DNA of 64,000 nucleotides from Acridotheres tristis (lineage: Eukaryota > Chordata > Aves > Passeriformes > Sturnidae): the NCBI GenBank assembly GCA_037013685.1, contig CM072919.1, forward strand, positions 45,584,116-45,648,115, in the 5' to 3' direction. Both the position numbers and the translations under genes were made by a program. Positions within the stretch are counted from its first letter, which is position 1. Each line of letters begins with the position of its first letter. The notes below the pieces were generated by a model. That model saw only the letters and a list, made by a program, of their open reading frames with translations, was not told where the DNA came from and ran no database searches. Below, piece after piece: positions 52,301-61,801 of the stretch.

Positions 52301-54089
52301 CAAAGCCGTTTGAGAGGCACAGTATTTAAATGAGGGCACTGAGTAGAATTATTTCCTGCTTTGAAGATACTGTACATAAGGCACAGCAAATAAGGCAGAC
52401 AGTGATGCAAACACAAGCATGTATATGAAGAACAGTCAGATCCAGAGACGCAAAGGAGGGGAAGAAAGGGGGGGTAGTGAAGGAAGGGGGAACCAAGAAG
52501 AAAAAAATCCAAACTATTATCTGTATGCAAAGAGTAAGGAACTGACTCATTTCAGCTATAAAACAGAACAATTAGGTCACATATTCCAGAAAGATACAGT
52601 AATATCTTGAAATAACTTGAAAGATCAGATTAGTTAGATTCTTAAAACCTGTGTAAGTATAACTGTAAAAAATTTGCTTGCTCAATTTCATATAAAGAAC
52701 ATAATCTAAAGGTTATTACTTCTCATGTCTGTTAAGGCACCTGGAAAGCTGTTGCAAAAGCAAGTTACTGTTAATTTATCAGACTGTGGTCTAGGGCATT
52801 AAAATGCGCTAAAATGATCCATTTAAAAGAAGATAATTTGAAAACTATGGAAACTTATCTATATTACTGAAATGTTAAGCTAAGGATGAATGGTATTGCT
52901 AGCTGGAATTTGGAAGCCATTTTACATTACAAAATTTTCTTATATAAGTTGACTGAAGAGGTACTCCCTACAATATCAGCTCTTCTAGTTGTTCCATGAG
53001 TAAAAGAAAACCACCACTATAATTTTCAATAAAAGAATATATAAATTTAAAAAGTGAAGTATTTCAGCAGAAGTTGTATTAAATCATGTTGATTATTTTT
53101 AATGACTGCTGCAGCAATTCAGAGCTGGGAACAGCCACTGAATCTGGAGGGATTAAATCCTTCTAATCAGCACAGTACATGTATGTTGAAGCAGATGAAC
53201 TCTTCTATCATTTTTATCTTATACTTCATTCATGTTATGACCTAGGTAAATTTAAAATTGTCAGACCACTTGAAAATGCAGCAAGTAATGGTGATCTGAC
53301 TGGTGACATTGATTGTAAGTGTTGTAGGTTTTCTGTCATTTTTTCTTGTGCTCAATAGGAAGGAGCAAGAGCCAAACACATGCTGCCTTGTCAAACCAAA
53401 TCCTAGGCAGGCAGGAGATAAAAGCACAAGTATTAGGTTTCTGGGATCAAATCAGCCTTTGATCCTAAAGGCTTTCAGCCTGGTGATCCTTAGTGACACA
53501 GGATACTTTGTTACCACAGTTTTCATCAGTAAACCAAGTTAATTGTTATTATTATTAATGCTACTCAAAATACTTATGTCTTAAGTGGGGACAGTGGGGA
53601 CTGAACTAGAGTTGCGTCTTCAATGCACTGAGCTCTTTTGGAAAGCTCTGATATGGAAAACGAAATCATATTAGGGGACTTTGAATAGCATACATGGTAC
53701 TTCAGCAATGATTTCAGTGGCTACTTACTGCTTCCCAGCAGTGGTGGTCAGCTGGAACTGAGAAACTGAACCAGCTTTAAACCACAGAAAAAATAAAAAA
53801 TAAAAAAAGAAAAATAGGAGTTATTCAGTAGGCAGAATGCAAACTAGTTTCCCTTCTAGCTGCCCACAGGATGACAGGATCATAGCATGAAGGCTGGTGT
53901 AAGCTGGGCAGCACCACAACTGAACCCACCATCACAGCTTTCATTTCTACTGCTCTATCCTCTGTCCAAGTACAGTCCATCTTGCAACAGAACTGTGTAT
54001 TGCTTTCTTCATTATCAAATAAATTATCTTAAGGATATTCTCTGATCCAATGTCAAGCCTGATCAGCAAGAAAGGAAACCTAATCACAG
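49301..54089. other. Noncoding stretch
   Basis: No gene or RNA gene is recognised. There are only short homopolymers (T run near 51829-51842) and purine-rich tracts (50760-50800, 52450-52500). Confidence 0.55.
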
Positions 54090-54275
54090 GAACAGGCAGC
54101 GGCCAGCATCTTTTACTCAAGGACATCAGGTACTAACAAGCTTTAAGGACGTAGAAAATCAAGCTGTTGTTTTATGTCAATAGAACAGATAGCAGTTAGC
54201 AACCTTACTCAAGGGCCACCTGGAACTAACAAGCTTTAAGAATGTAGTAAACCAAGATTTTCATGTATGTTTATT
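54090..54275. repeat. Imperfect 93-bp tandem duplication
   Basis: Two diverged copies start at 54090 and 54183. Both run GAACAG..., then TTACTCAAGG, ACTAACAAGCTTTAAG and a TTATGT/GTATGT tail. About 100 bp downstream 'caagaaataaaaaagacccc' supplies an AATAAA. Duplicated blocks upstream of a poly-A signal are common in retroviral U3 regions, so this may be part of an LTR, but no termini were found. Confidence 0.65.
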
Positions 54276-54959
54276 TACACATTGCTAACTTGGCAAAATA
54301 CTCAAGGTCCATGTATCCTATAGCTGAACTATGTTCATTTCAATGCTAAAAACCGTGCCTACAAGAAATAAAAAAGACCCCTGCCCATGTGAAGACTCTT
54401 CTTCTGAGCATGTGTAGAGGTTAGCTGGGATTATATTACTTGTATGGAAATTACTAACCAAGCATAATAGAGGGGCTGCACTTGGAAAACTACAAACTCT
54501 GAACTTCTGTGTATAAATAATGGCAGAGAGGGCCTGGAGGGGTGGGCTTCATTTGTGTCACACTTCTGAAAACCCAGGCTTGCAGAGATGTGAAATGAAC
54601 AATCAATGTCTCTCTCAAGCGTGTGGTTATTGGCTTGTTGCACACAAGGTAATGAATCTGATTTTGTGGACAACTCTAATGAACACTGGATTGCTTTCTT
54701 TACTTGTTATAGCTGGTGAAAGTGTTTTTTTCTTTATATGTACTTGCAATACCCTTTAATTAAATCCAATAACTTCTTTTGGCACATTCAGTACTTGCTC
54801 AGGAAATACAGTTTTTTCTATGAAAAAGTCTTCCTAGAACATTGAAATTCTACCAGAGCAGCGTGACTCTTCTCTAGTCAGTTTTAGAGAGGTGTGTTTT
54901 GTAGTTCACTTTTCCCAAAAGAAATTCTTCCTTACCTAAAAAAAAAAAACAACTTTCAT

Positions 54960-55260
54960 TCCCTCTTCCCCCCCCCCCCCCCCCTCCCCCCCCTCCCCCC
55001 CACTCTTTCCTTTTAATCCCTTTTCCTTCCCCTCTCCCTTCCCCCCCCCCCCCTCCTCCCCCTCCCCCCCCCACCCCCTTCCTTCCCATACACCCCCCCC
55101 CCCCTTTCCCCTCACTCCTCCATCCTTTCCCCCTCCCCCCCCCCCTCTCCTCCTCCTCATCTCCCCCTCCCCCCCCTCCTTCCTCCCGCGCCACTTCAAC
55201 TAAAACACACATCACCCCCCCCTCGGGGGGGCCCCCCCCCCCCCGCGCCCCCCCGCCCCG

Positions 55261-55313
<53 letters not shown>

Positions 55314-55484
55314 ACTTCCCCCCCCTCCTCCCCCCCCCCCCCCCCCCCCCCCCCCCCGCCCCCCCCCCGGCTGTTCTTTTCCCCGCCACCCCCCCCCTTC
55401 TCGTTTTCTCTTTCGGCGCGACTTCTTTTCTTCTTCCTTCCCCCCCCCCCCCCCCCCCCCCCCCTTTTCCCCCCCCCCACCAAC
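54960..55484. repeat. Extreme C-rich low-complexity tract
   Basis: About 525 bp is almost entirely C on the + strand with scattered T and a few CG/GG islands. Several C runs exceed 20, and the longest (about 55261-55313) exceeds 50. The complementary strand is G-rich and could form G-quadruplexes. All open frames here are poly-Gly or poly-Pro artefacts. Some of the tract may be low-quality assembly. Confidence 0.9.
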
Positions 55485-57303
55485 CTTATGGAAAACATAT
55501 GCTAAACAGCAATGCTCTCTTACTTTTCCTTCTGTTAGAAGACATAGTGATCTCTCTTGACTCCATCTAAATAGTAATATTTGAAACATTTAATCAAGCA
55601 GCATCTTCACTGTCCATAATAGCAGTATTATTAACAACAGGAAAACAGACAGGCATTCATTGTATTACACAAATGACTAAGTACAAAGCAGGCTGAAAGA
55701 GGTGGGGTAAAGATGCTCTGTCAAGCAGATTTCAAGCAACTGAGTCAGCAGTCCATCCCGTGAATATTTTATTATTTATCATCACTTTTTCAGTCTTTTT
55801 GAACTAGCAGTTCTGGTCTTACAGAAGATATTAATGTAGATTGTCTTCAAGTGCAAATTCTTAGAAACTACTTTCTTCTAAAAATGACTTCTTGGAAATT
55901 CCCAGTACTATATACAGTCAAGTTTGTTGTTGCTTGTGCAAAGCTGCTAAAGCACAACTGTCTACAAGAGCATTCTTGTAGAAAAGCCAAAGGGTGGGGA
56001 AGACAGGGTACTTCCCTCAACTGCCTTCAATCACAGGGTTTCATTACCTGTTAATGTGAAAGTCTCTGAAAACTCCCTGAACAACTTTCAGGTGGTTTTG
56101 AAGGCAGAAGTTGGCAAAAACAGGCTCCATTTCAGATTAAACTGCTTGCCTCCCTAGCTGTTTGCATGATCAACAGTAAGCAGTCCTTTACTAATGTCCA
56201 AGTAGAAGTCACTTCAGAACAAACTGCCTTTTTAAGAAACACATGCTGCAATTACAGCAACAGTTCACAAATAAAAAAATTTAGTCTGTTTTGCCATTTG
56301 CTAATGCTTGTCATGAGTTCCACTGTCATCTCAGGAATGAGACTATGCATGACAAACCTGAATTGATACAGAAGTAAATAATATAATCCCTCACAGTGCG
56401 CTCTTCTTTCATCCCCAAGCTTCTGTGCCACACTGCCGCAGCCAAACTAAGCAAGGGCCTAACTGGAATTAAAATCGAATGAACCAGTTAAACCTAAACA
56501 AGCAGAGACACATGAACAAATGACCATATGGAGGTAAGGTAGGGCTTATCTCAGCTGCAGCTTCAGTCATGTATGGAAAACTGTAGTAAAAGTATCTTTG
56601 GCCTTCATCATTAGGAGTTATTTGTGGTATTTTCAGAAAGACTTTAATAGTAGAAAGAGACAGTATCATTTAAAAAAATAATTTTATTTTTTCTGTACTT
56701 AGTGTTAAAGTAATCTGGAATGCAATTTGAGCTTGACAGAAAACAGAAACCAGCAGTTCCATCAGTAATATTTAGACACTACTGCAGTTCTTTAAGTTTT
56801 GAGAAACTTGAGTGATTTTGGATACAAAAGCAGAACTCCCCATACAATAAGAAATGTAAAATTACAAGTCTAAATCTCATCAGGCACAAAACTGAAGTTT
56901 CCCTGAGAAGATGTAATTTTAAACTAGTGTATAAACTTTATATCACAATAGCATGTGCTTTAAGAATACAAAATATTTGAATTCCTTAATACTCCATGCT
57001 GAAGACAAGTCTTTCAAGATGATTGACAATTACAAAAAACAAAACTGCAGCAAATAGATCTAAGAAAAATGGTAACAGCTGGCTTTGCATATCCCCTTTT
57101 GCATAGCTTTTAGATGATTTCTAATGTTATATTCCTGAGATCTTTCAGTACTCGGTATGAAGTGCAGTCCAGCTGCTTTTTATCCCACCCCTTCATCTTT
57201 CTCTTCCAGCTAGCATTACATTCATGGAAAAACAAAAATTAAGAGCAACCATGAACAACAAGCATTTTCTATGCCTTAAAACCTTGAAACAGTTTAGCCA
57301 AGG
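55485..57303. other. Noncoding flank of the retrovirus insertion
   Basis: AT-rich sequence without a recognised gene or repeat. It ends in CAAGG at 57299-57303, the expected 5-bp target site copy; its partner would lie beyond the window. Confidence 0.6.
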
Positions 57304-58019
57304 TGTTAAGGGTTGAATTGCCCCCCTTTTCTTGCTGTGAATTCCTCCCATTGTTATGTTAAGTAGTTGTGGCTACACCTTAAAACGACAGATAATGCTC
57401 TCTCATAGGGGGTGGGTGGAGGAGGAGGAGGGGGGGGAACCGGAAAAGGAAAAGTGGGAGAGGGGGCTGGGGAGGGGACTCTCTCTCGCTGGGCTCGTGG
57501 ACGGAGAGGACACCCCCCGTGCTCCGCTCTGGCATCTCCCCTGACATCTCCGTGCTGAGATCCACGCTCCCTGCCTGGGACATCGCCCTGCCGCTCTCCC
57601 ATCTCACCCTACTATCTCCGGACACTCTGCGGAGCACCACGACCGACACCGTGAGGGGGGAGTCACCTTCTCACCCTCGCTCACCCCTGGGCCTCCGCCG
57701 CCATCACTCCAGCCCTCTGCAACTGCGCGGGACCTGCCCTGCCCCCACAGCACCGGTAACTGAGCACAGGGACACGGCCTGCGGCCAAAAGGGACTGGAG
57801 CAGAGCTAGACTGTTCTGTTCTGTTACCAATTTTCATAGCTGTTGTTGTTTTCTGCCTTGTTAAATACCAGTAAAGAACTGTTATTCACATCCCCATATC
57901 TCCTGCCTGAAAGCGTCTGATTTGGACCTAAAATAATTAAAAGGGGGGGGGCACTCTGCATTGCAGAAAAGGGGCTTTTGCCTTTCCTTAAACCATACCT
58001 GTCTTTTCAAACCAAGACA
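57304..58019 (+). mobile_element. 5' LTR (716 bp)
   Basis: It starts TGTTAAGGGTTG and ends CCAAGACA. It is duplicated from 63489 onward with about 1% substitutions. It contains a purine tract (about 57416-57438), a CpG-rich central part (57480-57790) and an AT-richer 3' part with an AGTAAA at about 57870 that could act as a poly-A signal. No canonical AATAAA is present. The U3/R/U5 borders cannot be set from sequence alone. Confidence 0.92.
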
Positions 58020-58024
58020 GATTT

Positions 58025-58042
58025 TGGCGCCCAACGTGGGGC
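58025..58042 (+). other. Primer-binding site, tRNA-Lys1,2 type
   Basis: TGGCGCCCAACGTGGGGC begins 5 nt after the LTR end. This is the sequence complementary to the 3' end of tRNA-Lys1,2, as used by Mason-Pfizer-type betaretroviruses, visna and spumaviruses. Minus-strand DNA synthesis would start here. Confidence 0.9.
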
Positions 58043-58121
58043 ATTGCCTGAGGGCATTGAGAGAGGGGTAGAAAAGGGAATAACAGTTCTTGAATTACCC
58101 AAGCTTGTGGTAGGTGGCACC

Positions 58122-58250
58122 ATGCTGTCCAGCTTACCCTGGATTGGCCTCCATGTGGTCACTGCTATATCTCTCCCATTTGCAAGCCCTTTTTTAAACA
58201 TGAGTTTCATAACCAAGGTTACTGTGGCTATTATCCGACTTATTATGTGA
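58122..58250 (+). pseudogene. Short hydrophobic ORF, perhaps the 5' part of the upstream ORF
   Basis: The first good ATG after the primer site (CACCATGC context) opens 42 codons rich in hydrophobic residues (MLSSLPWIGLHVVTAISLPF...), ended by TGA at 58248. The next ORF (58296-58877) is in the same frame, and no other stop separates them. The TGA may therefore be a mutation that split one longer membrane-protein frame, or the two may be independent. No homologue is recognised. Confidence 0.4.
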
Positions 58251-58295
58251 GTTGATCAGTTGAGGAATTCATGGATTTTTAATTTTCTCTGGAAG

Positions 58296-58877
58296 ATGGC
58301 CACATGGATTCAGAGCTATCGCACTCTAAGTGTGTGTTTCTGGGGCTACTTCAATAATGGTACTTACTGTGAGGAAGTGGCAGCAGGTGAAATTTTTTCT
58401 CAACCCATCACAGGTTTTTTGAAGTTCACCCCACCAGTCTTCAAGGGGTTCCAATCCGCTTTAAATGCTAATGACATTATATTGTGGCTAGTGTTGCTTA
58501 TATCCCTGTTAAATCTGTTCTATCTAACATTCAGAGATAAGGGGAGATTGACTTGGATAACAACCCTGATCCCTACCCCAGGGATTAGTAATGTTACCCC
58601 AGAGCCTGATCCTGTCCCAGAGACTAGGGAGGTTATCCCAGAGCCTGATCCTGACCCAGAGACTAGGGAGGTTATCCCAGAGCCTGATCCTGTCCCAGAG
58701 ACTAGGGAGGTTACCCCAGAGCCTGATCCTGTCCCAGAGACTAGGAAGGTTACCCCAGAGTCTGATTTTGTCCCAGAGACTAGGGATATTACCCCAGAGT
58801 TTGACCCTCCCCCACAGCCCACCTCGGAAAGGAACCACCCAGAATGGGTGGGGGGTGCTAGCAAAGGAGATACGTGA
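58296..58877 (+). CDS. Upstream ORF: single-pass membrane protein with 13-residue acidic repeats
   Basis: This 193-codon frame starts from ATG in 'gaagATGGCC'. It has a possible N-glycosylation site (NGT at residues 21-23) and one strongly hydrophobic segment at about residues 61-79, followed by FRDKGR. A tail from about residue 98 repeats PEPDPVPETREV about five times. It ends TGA at 58875-58877, one base before the proposed gag ATG. It lies where standard retroviruses have only the leader. I do not recognise the protein. It is not an envelope: there is no furin site, fusion peptide or disulphide motif. It could be an accessory protein, a remnant of captured sequence, or chance. The 39-bp repeats keep two frames open at once. 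Confidence 0.5.
   Translation: MATWIQSYRTLSVCFWGYFNNGTYCEEVAAGEIFSQPITGFLKFTPPVFKGFQSALNANDIILWLVLLISLLNLFYLTFRDKGRLTWITTLIPTPGISNVTPEPDPVPETREVIPEPDPDPETREVIPEPDPVPETREVTPEPDPVPETRKVTPESDFVPETRDITPEFDPPPQPTSERNHPEWVGGASKGDT
58593..58806 (+). repeat. 39-bp tandem repeats, about 5.4 copies
   Basis: Units start at 58593, 58632, 58671, 58710, 58749 and 58788 (partial). Each follows gtta(c/t)cccagagcctgat then cctgtcccagagactagggag. Because 39 is divisible by three, copy-number change leaves the overlapping frames intact: the upstream ORF (PEPDPVPETREV) and the frame leading into gag (LPQSLILSQRLGR). Confidence 0.93.
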
Positions 58878-58878
58878 G

Positions 58879-60117
58879 ATGGGCCAGATGCTGAAGGAGC
58901 ACCTCTCCCCAGCTGGTGAGAAACCCTCCCCCTGCCTTAAAGAGGGAGAATCTGATGGTGCAGCAGTGGGACCCACAGATGTTACATCCATCCAGGTTCC
59001 AGCTGAACTGCAAGGGCACTCACAGCCAGCAGCAGTTGCCCCTGTGGAAACTAGGAAGTCTAGGATGAAAACAAGGCACCTAGATAATAAGGGTCAGGAA
59101 GGGGGCCCCTCACAACCAGCAGGGGAGCCAGAAGTTGAGATCATCACCGAGTCCCTGTCATACGAGAGTCTCCGTAACCTGCGAAAAGACATTGTACGAC
59201 GGGGCCGTGAGCCTTTTACAGCCTGGTTACTGCGGGTCTGGGACCTTATGGGTACAGGTGTGCAACTGGATGGTACTGAGGCAAGGAATTTGGGACCCTT
59301 GACCCAGGACTCAGGTGTGGACCAGGTATTTGTAAGGGAGACAGGTCTCCTTTCCCTCTGGGAGCGACTTTTAATGAGCGTGAGAGAGAGGTTTGTCCAC
59401 AGGGAAAGAATGCAGGAGTACCACCAGAGAACACGTTGGAATACCCTTGAGGAAGGGATCCAAAAGCTGAGAGAAGTGGCAGTACTGGAGGTGCTCTTTG
59501 GGAGGGATGGACAGCATGACAATGACCCTGACAAGGTCAGGTGCACAGGACAGATGTTGTGGAATCTGGCAAACCTGGGCCCATCTCAGTATACCTCCTT
59601 TATTGCAATGATTGATGCTGATACCAACCAAGTGACAGTGGGTTCTGTTGCCAACAGGCTCAGGAATTATCAGAGTATGATGGCTGGCCCAATGCAGGCT
59701 CATGTCTCTGCTGTGGCTAAGGACCTCAGAGAGGAGTTTAAGGAGGAGATGAAGGAGATAAGGGAAGAGGTGAGGAAGATCAGTGCAGCACCAGTGCGAG
59801 TCATGGACCTCAAAGGTAGAGCCCAACGCCCCCCAGCTAGGGAGAGAGGGTATACCCCATGTGCTGACCTGTGGTTTTTTCTACGTGACCACGGGGAAGA
59901 CATGAGAAGGTGGGATGGGAAACCCACTTCTGTCCTGGCAGCACGGGTGCGCCAACTCAGGGAGGGGAACACCAACAGAGGGAACTCCACTAAAGTGAAG
60001 GTAGCCTCAGCCTCCCATGGAGGTGCAGGGTATTACAGAAGAGAGGATGATCTGTCAGATCCCCTTGAAGGAACCTCTAGTATGTATGCCCAGGAGAGAA
60101 ATAATAACCAGGGCTAG
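58879..60117 (+). CDS. gag: gag (capsid-like, no zinc knuckle), proposed start at MGQ
   Basis: This 412-codon frame ends in TAG at 60115-60117. The chosen start gives MGQ, a glycine-2 context suited to N-myristoylation as in many Gag proteins. An in-frame ATG at 58591, inside the 39-bp repeats, would give 508 codons. The middle (codons around 59160-59400) has the pattern of a Gag capsid N-terminal domain: SLRNLRKDIVRRG, AWLLRVWDL, an LW near 59355 and a VRERF end. A charged helix of EEFKEEMKEIREEVRK type lies near 59735-59780, followed by a basic C-terminal part. There is no CCHC motif, as in ERV-L and spumavirus Gag. The frame is intact. Confidence 0.8.
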   Translation: MGQMLKEHLSPAGEKPSPCLKEGESDGAAVGPTDVTSIQVPAELQGHSQPAAVAPVETRKSRMKTRHLDNKGQEGGPSQPAGEPEVEIITESLSYESLRNLRKDIVRRGREPFTAWLLRVWDLMGTGVQLDGTEARNLGPLTQDSGVDQVFVRETGLLSLWERLLMSVRERFVHRERMQEYHQRTRWNTLEEGIQKLREVAVLEVLFGRDGQHDNDPDKVRCTGQMLWNLANLGPSQYTSFIAMIDADTNQVTVGSVANRLRNYQSMMAGPMQAHVSAVAKDLREEFKEEMKEIREEVRKISAAPVRVMDLKGRAQRPPARERGYTPCADLWFFLRDHGEDMRRWDGKPTSVLAARVRQLREGNTNRGNSTKVKVASASHGGAGYYRREDDLSDPLEGTSSMYAQERNNNQG

Positions 60118-60135
60118 AGGGGCCCTGCCTCTAGC
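60109..60135 (+). promoter_or_regulatory. Hairpin around the gag terminator, possible read-through signal
   Basis: GCTAGAGG (60113-60120) and CCTCTAGC (60128-60135) are perfect 8-base complements with a 7-base loop GGCCCTG. The gag TAG (60115-60117) is inside the 5' arm. An alternative stem, CAGGGC (60109-60114) with GCCCTG (60122-60127), excludes the first one and leaves TAG in the loop. Gag and the protease frame share the same phase, so suppression of one TAG would give Gag-Pol, as in gammaretroviruses. Confidence 0.55.
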
Positions 60136-60960
60136 CAGGGAGAGGCACGGGAAAACCGGATCTTTTGGACGGTGTGGATCCGATGGCCTGGCACATCAGA
60201 GCCACAGGAACACAGAGCATTGGTTGACACTGGTTCACAATGTACATTAATACCATCGGGACATGTCGGGAAGGAACCTGTTTCAATTGCTGGGGTTACG
60301 GGGGGATCTCAGGAATTGACTTTGCTGGAGGCTGAGGTGAGCCTGACTGGGAAAGAGTGGCAGAAACATCCAATTGTGACTGGCCCAGAGGCACCATGTA
60401 TCCTAGGCATAGACTTCCTCAGGAACGGCTATTACAAAGACCCAAAGGGACTCAGGTGGGCTTTTGGAATAGCTGCTGTGGCAGCAGAGGGCATTAAGCA
60501 GTTGAACACCCTGCCTGGGCTATCAGAAAACCCATCTGCAGTGGGACTCCTCAGGGTGAAAGAGCAACAGGTGCCAATTGCTACCTCAACAGTGCACCGC
60601 CGGCAGTACCGGACGAATCGAGATGCCGTGATCCCCATACACAAGATGATCCGTGAGCTGGAGAGCCAAGGGGTGGTCAGCAAAACCCACTCACCCTTCA
60701 ACAGCCCCATCTGGCCTGTGCGTAAATCTGAAGGAGAATGGAGACTGACAGTGGACTATCGTGCATTGAATGAGGTGACTCCACCGCTGAGCGCTGCTGT
60801 GCCGGACATGCTGGAACTGCAGTACGAGCTGGAGTCCAAGGCAGCCAAGTGGTACGCCACCATTGACATCGCCAATGCATTCTTCTCCATTCCTCTGGCA
60901 GCAGAGTGCAGGCCTCAGTTTGCTTTCACCTGGAGGGGCGTGCAATACACGTGGAACTGA
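60118..60960 (+). pseudogene. pol: pol part 1: protease and N-terminal reverse transcriptase, ended by TGA
   Basis: It is in frame with gag. An aspartic protease follows, with LVDTGSQCTLIP (the DTGS codons are 60226-60237) and a later CILGIDFL flap/helix segment. Reverse transcriptase begins after about 60540. The fingers carry WPVRKSEGEWRLTVDYRALN, and the first catalytic Asp (ATIDIANAF) is at 60865-60867. The frame is cut by TGA at 60958-60960, immediately before the LPQG motif, which is present in the same frame downstream. Confidence 0.88.
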
Positions 60961-61563
60961 CTGCCCCAGGGGTGGAAACACAGCCCCACCATCTGTCATG
61001 GATTGATCCAGGCTACACTGGAGAAGGGTGGAGCTCCAGAACATCTGCAGTACATTGATGACATCATTGTGTGGGGGGACACAGCAATGGAGGTATTTCA
61101 GAGAGGAGAAAAGATCATTGAGATTCTGCTGGGAGCCGGCTTCGCCATTAAAAAGAGCAAAGTCAAAGGGCCTGCCCAAGAGATCCAGTTTCTGGGAGTA
61201 AAGTGGCAAGATGGACGGCGCCAGATCCCCAGTGAGGTCATCAATAAGATCACTGCAATGTCTCCACCAACCAGCAAGAAGGAAACACAAGCTTTCCTAG
61301 GTGCCATAGGCTTTTGGAGAATGCACATTCCTGAGTACAGCCAGATTGTGAGCCCTCTTTACCTGGTCACCCGCAAGAAGAACGATTTCCACTGGGGCCC
61401 TGAGCAGCAGCAAGCCTTTGCCCAGATCAAGCAGGAGATTGCTCATGCGGTAGCCCTTGGCCCAGTCAGGACGGGACCAGATGTGAAGAACGTGCTCTAC
61501 TCTGCAGCCGGGAACCATGGTCTGTCCTGGAGCCTTTGGCAGAAGGTGCCTGGTGAGACGTGA
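60961..61563 (+). pseudogene. pol: pol part 2: reverse transcriptase palm and thumb, ended by TGA
   Basis: It is in the same frame as part 1. LPQGW is followed by QYIDDIIVWGD; the YIDD catalytic codons are at 61051-61062. Thumb and connection motifs follow (QFLGVKW, AFLGAIGFWR, FHWGPEQQQAF). A second in-frame TGA lies at 61561-61563 in the connection domain; homologous sequence continues in the same frame to the 80-bp duplication. The first downstream ATG is at 61003, but this piece is not expected to be made on its own. Confidence 0.88.
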
Positions 61564-61641
61564 GGCCGACCACTGGGGTTCTGGAGTCGAAGCTACAGAG
61601 GGTCCGAGGCCAACTACACTCCAACAGAGAGGGAGATCTTG

Positions 61642-61801
61642 GCCGCCTATGAAGGGGTTCAAGCTGCCTCAGAGGTGGTTGGCACGGAAACACAACTCCT
61701 TCTGGCACCCCGACTGCCAGTGCCGCCTATGAAGGGGTTCAAGCTGCCTCAGAGGTGGTTGGCACGGAAACACAACTCCTTCTGGCACCCCGACTGCCAG
61801 T
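61642..61801 (+). repeat. 80-bp perfect tandem duplication in pol
   Basis: The segment 61642-61721 (gccgcctatgaaggggttca ... cgactgccagt) is repeated without change at 61722-61801. Since 80 is not a multiple of three, it shifts the reading frame by two. This accounts exactly for the move of the RNase H/integrase frame relative to the protease/RT frame. Confidence 0.97.

Noticed and set aside
54874..55589. Glycine-rich open frames of 87-171 codons on the minus strand
   Set aside because: They are translations of the C/G homopolymer tract and carry no protein signal.
57354..57837. Several 60-96 codon frames in the 5' LTR, repeated in the 3' LTR
   Set aside because: They are by-products of the CpG-rich LTR sequence and are not kept between the two LTRs because of indels.
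58520..58991. Minus-strand frames over the 39-bp repeats (114 and 155 codons)
   Set aside because: The repeat unit is divisible by three, so any frame open in one unit stays open. There is no independent support.
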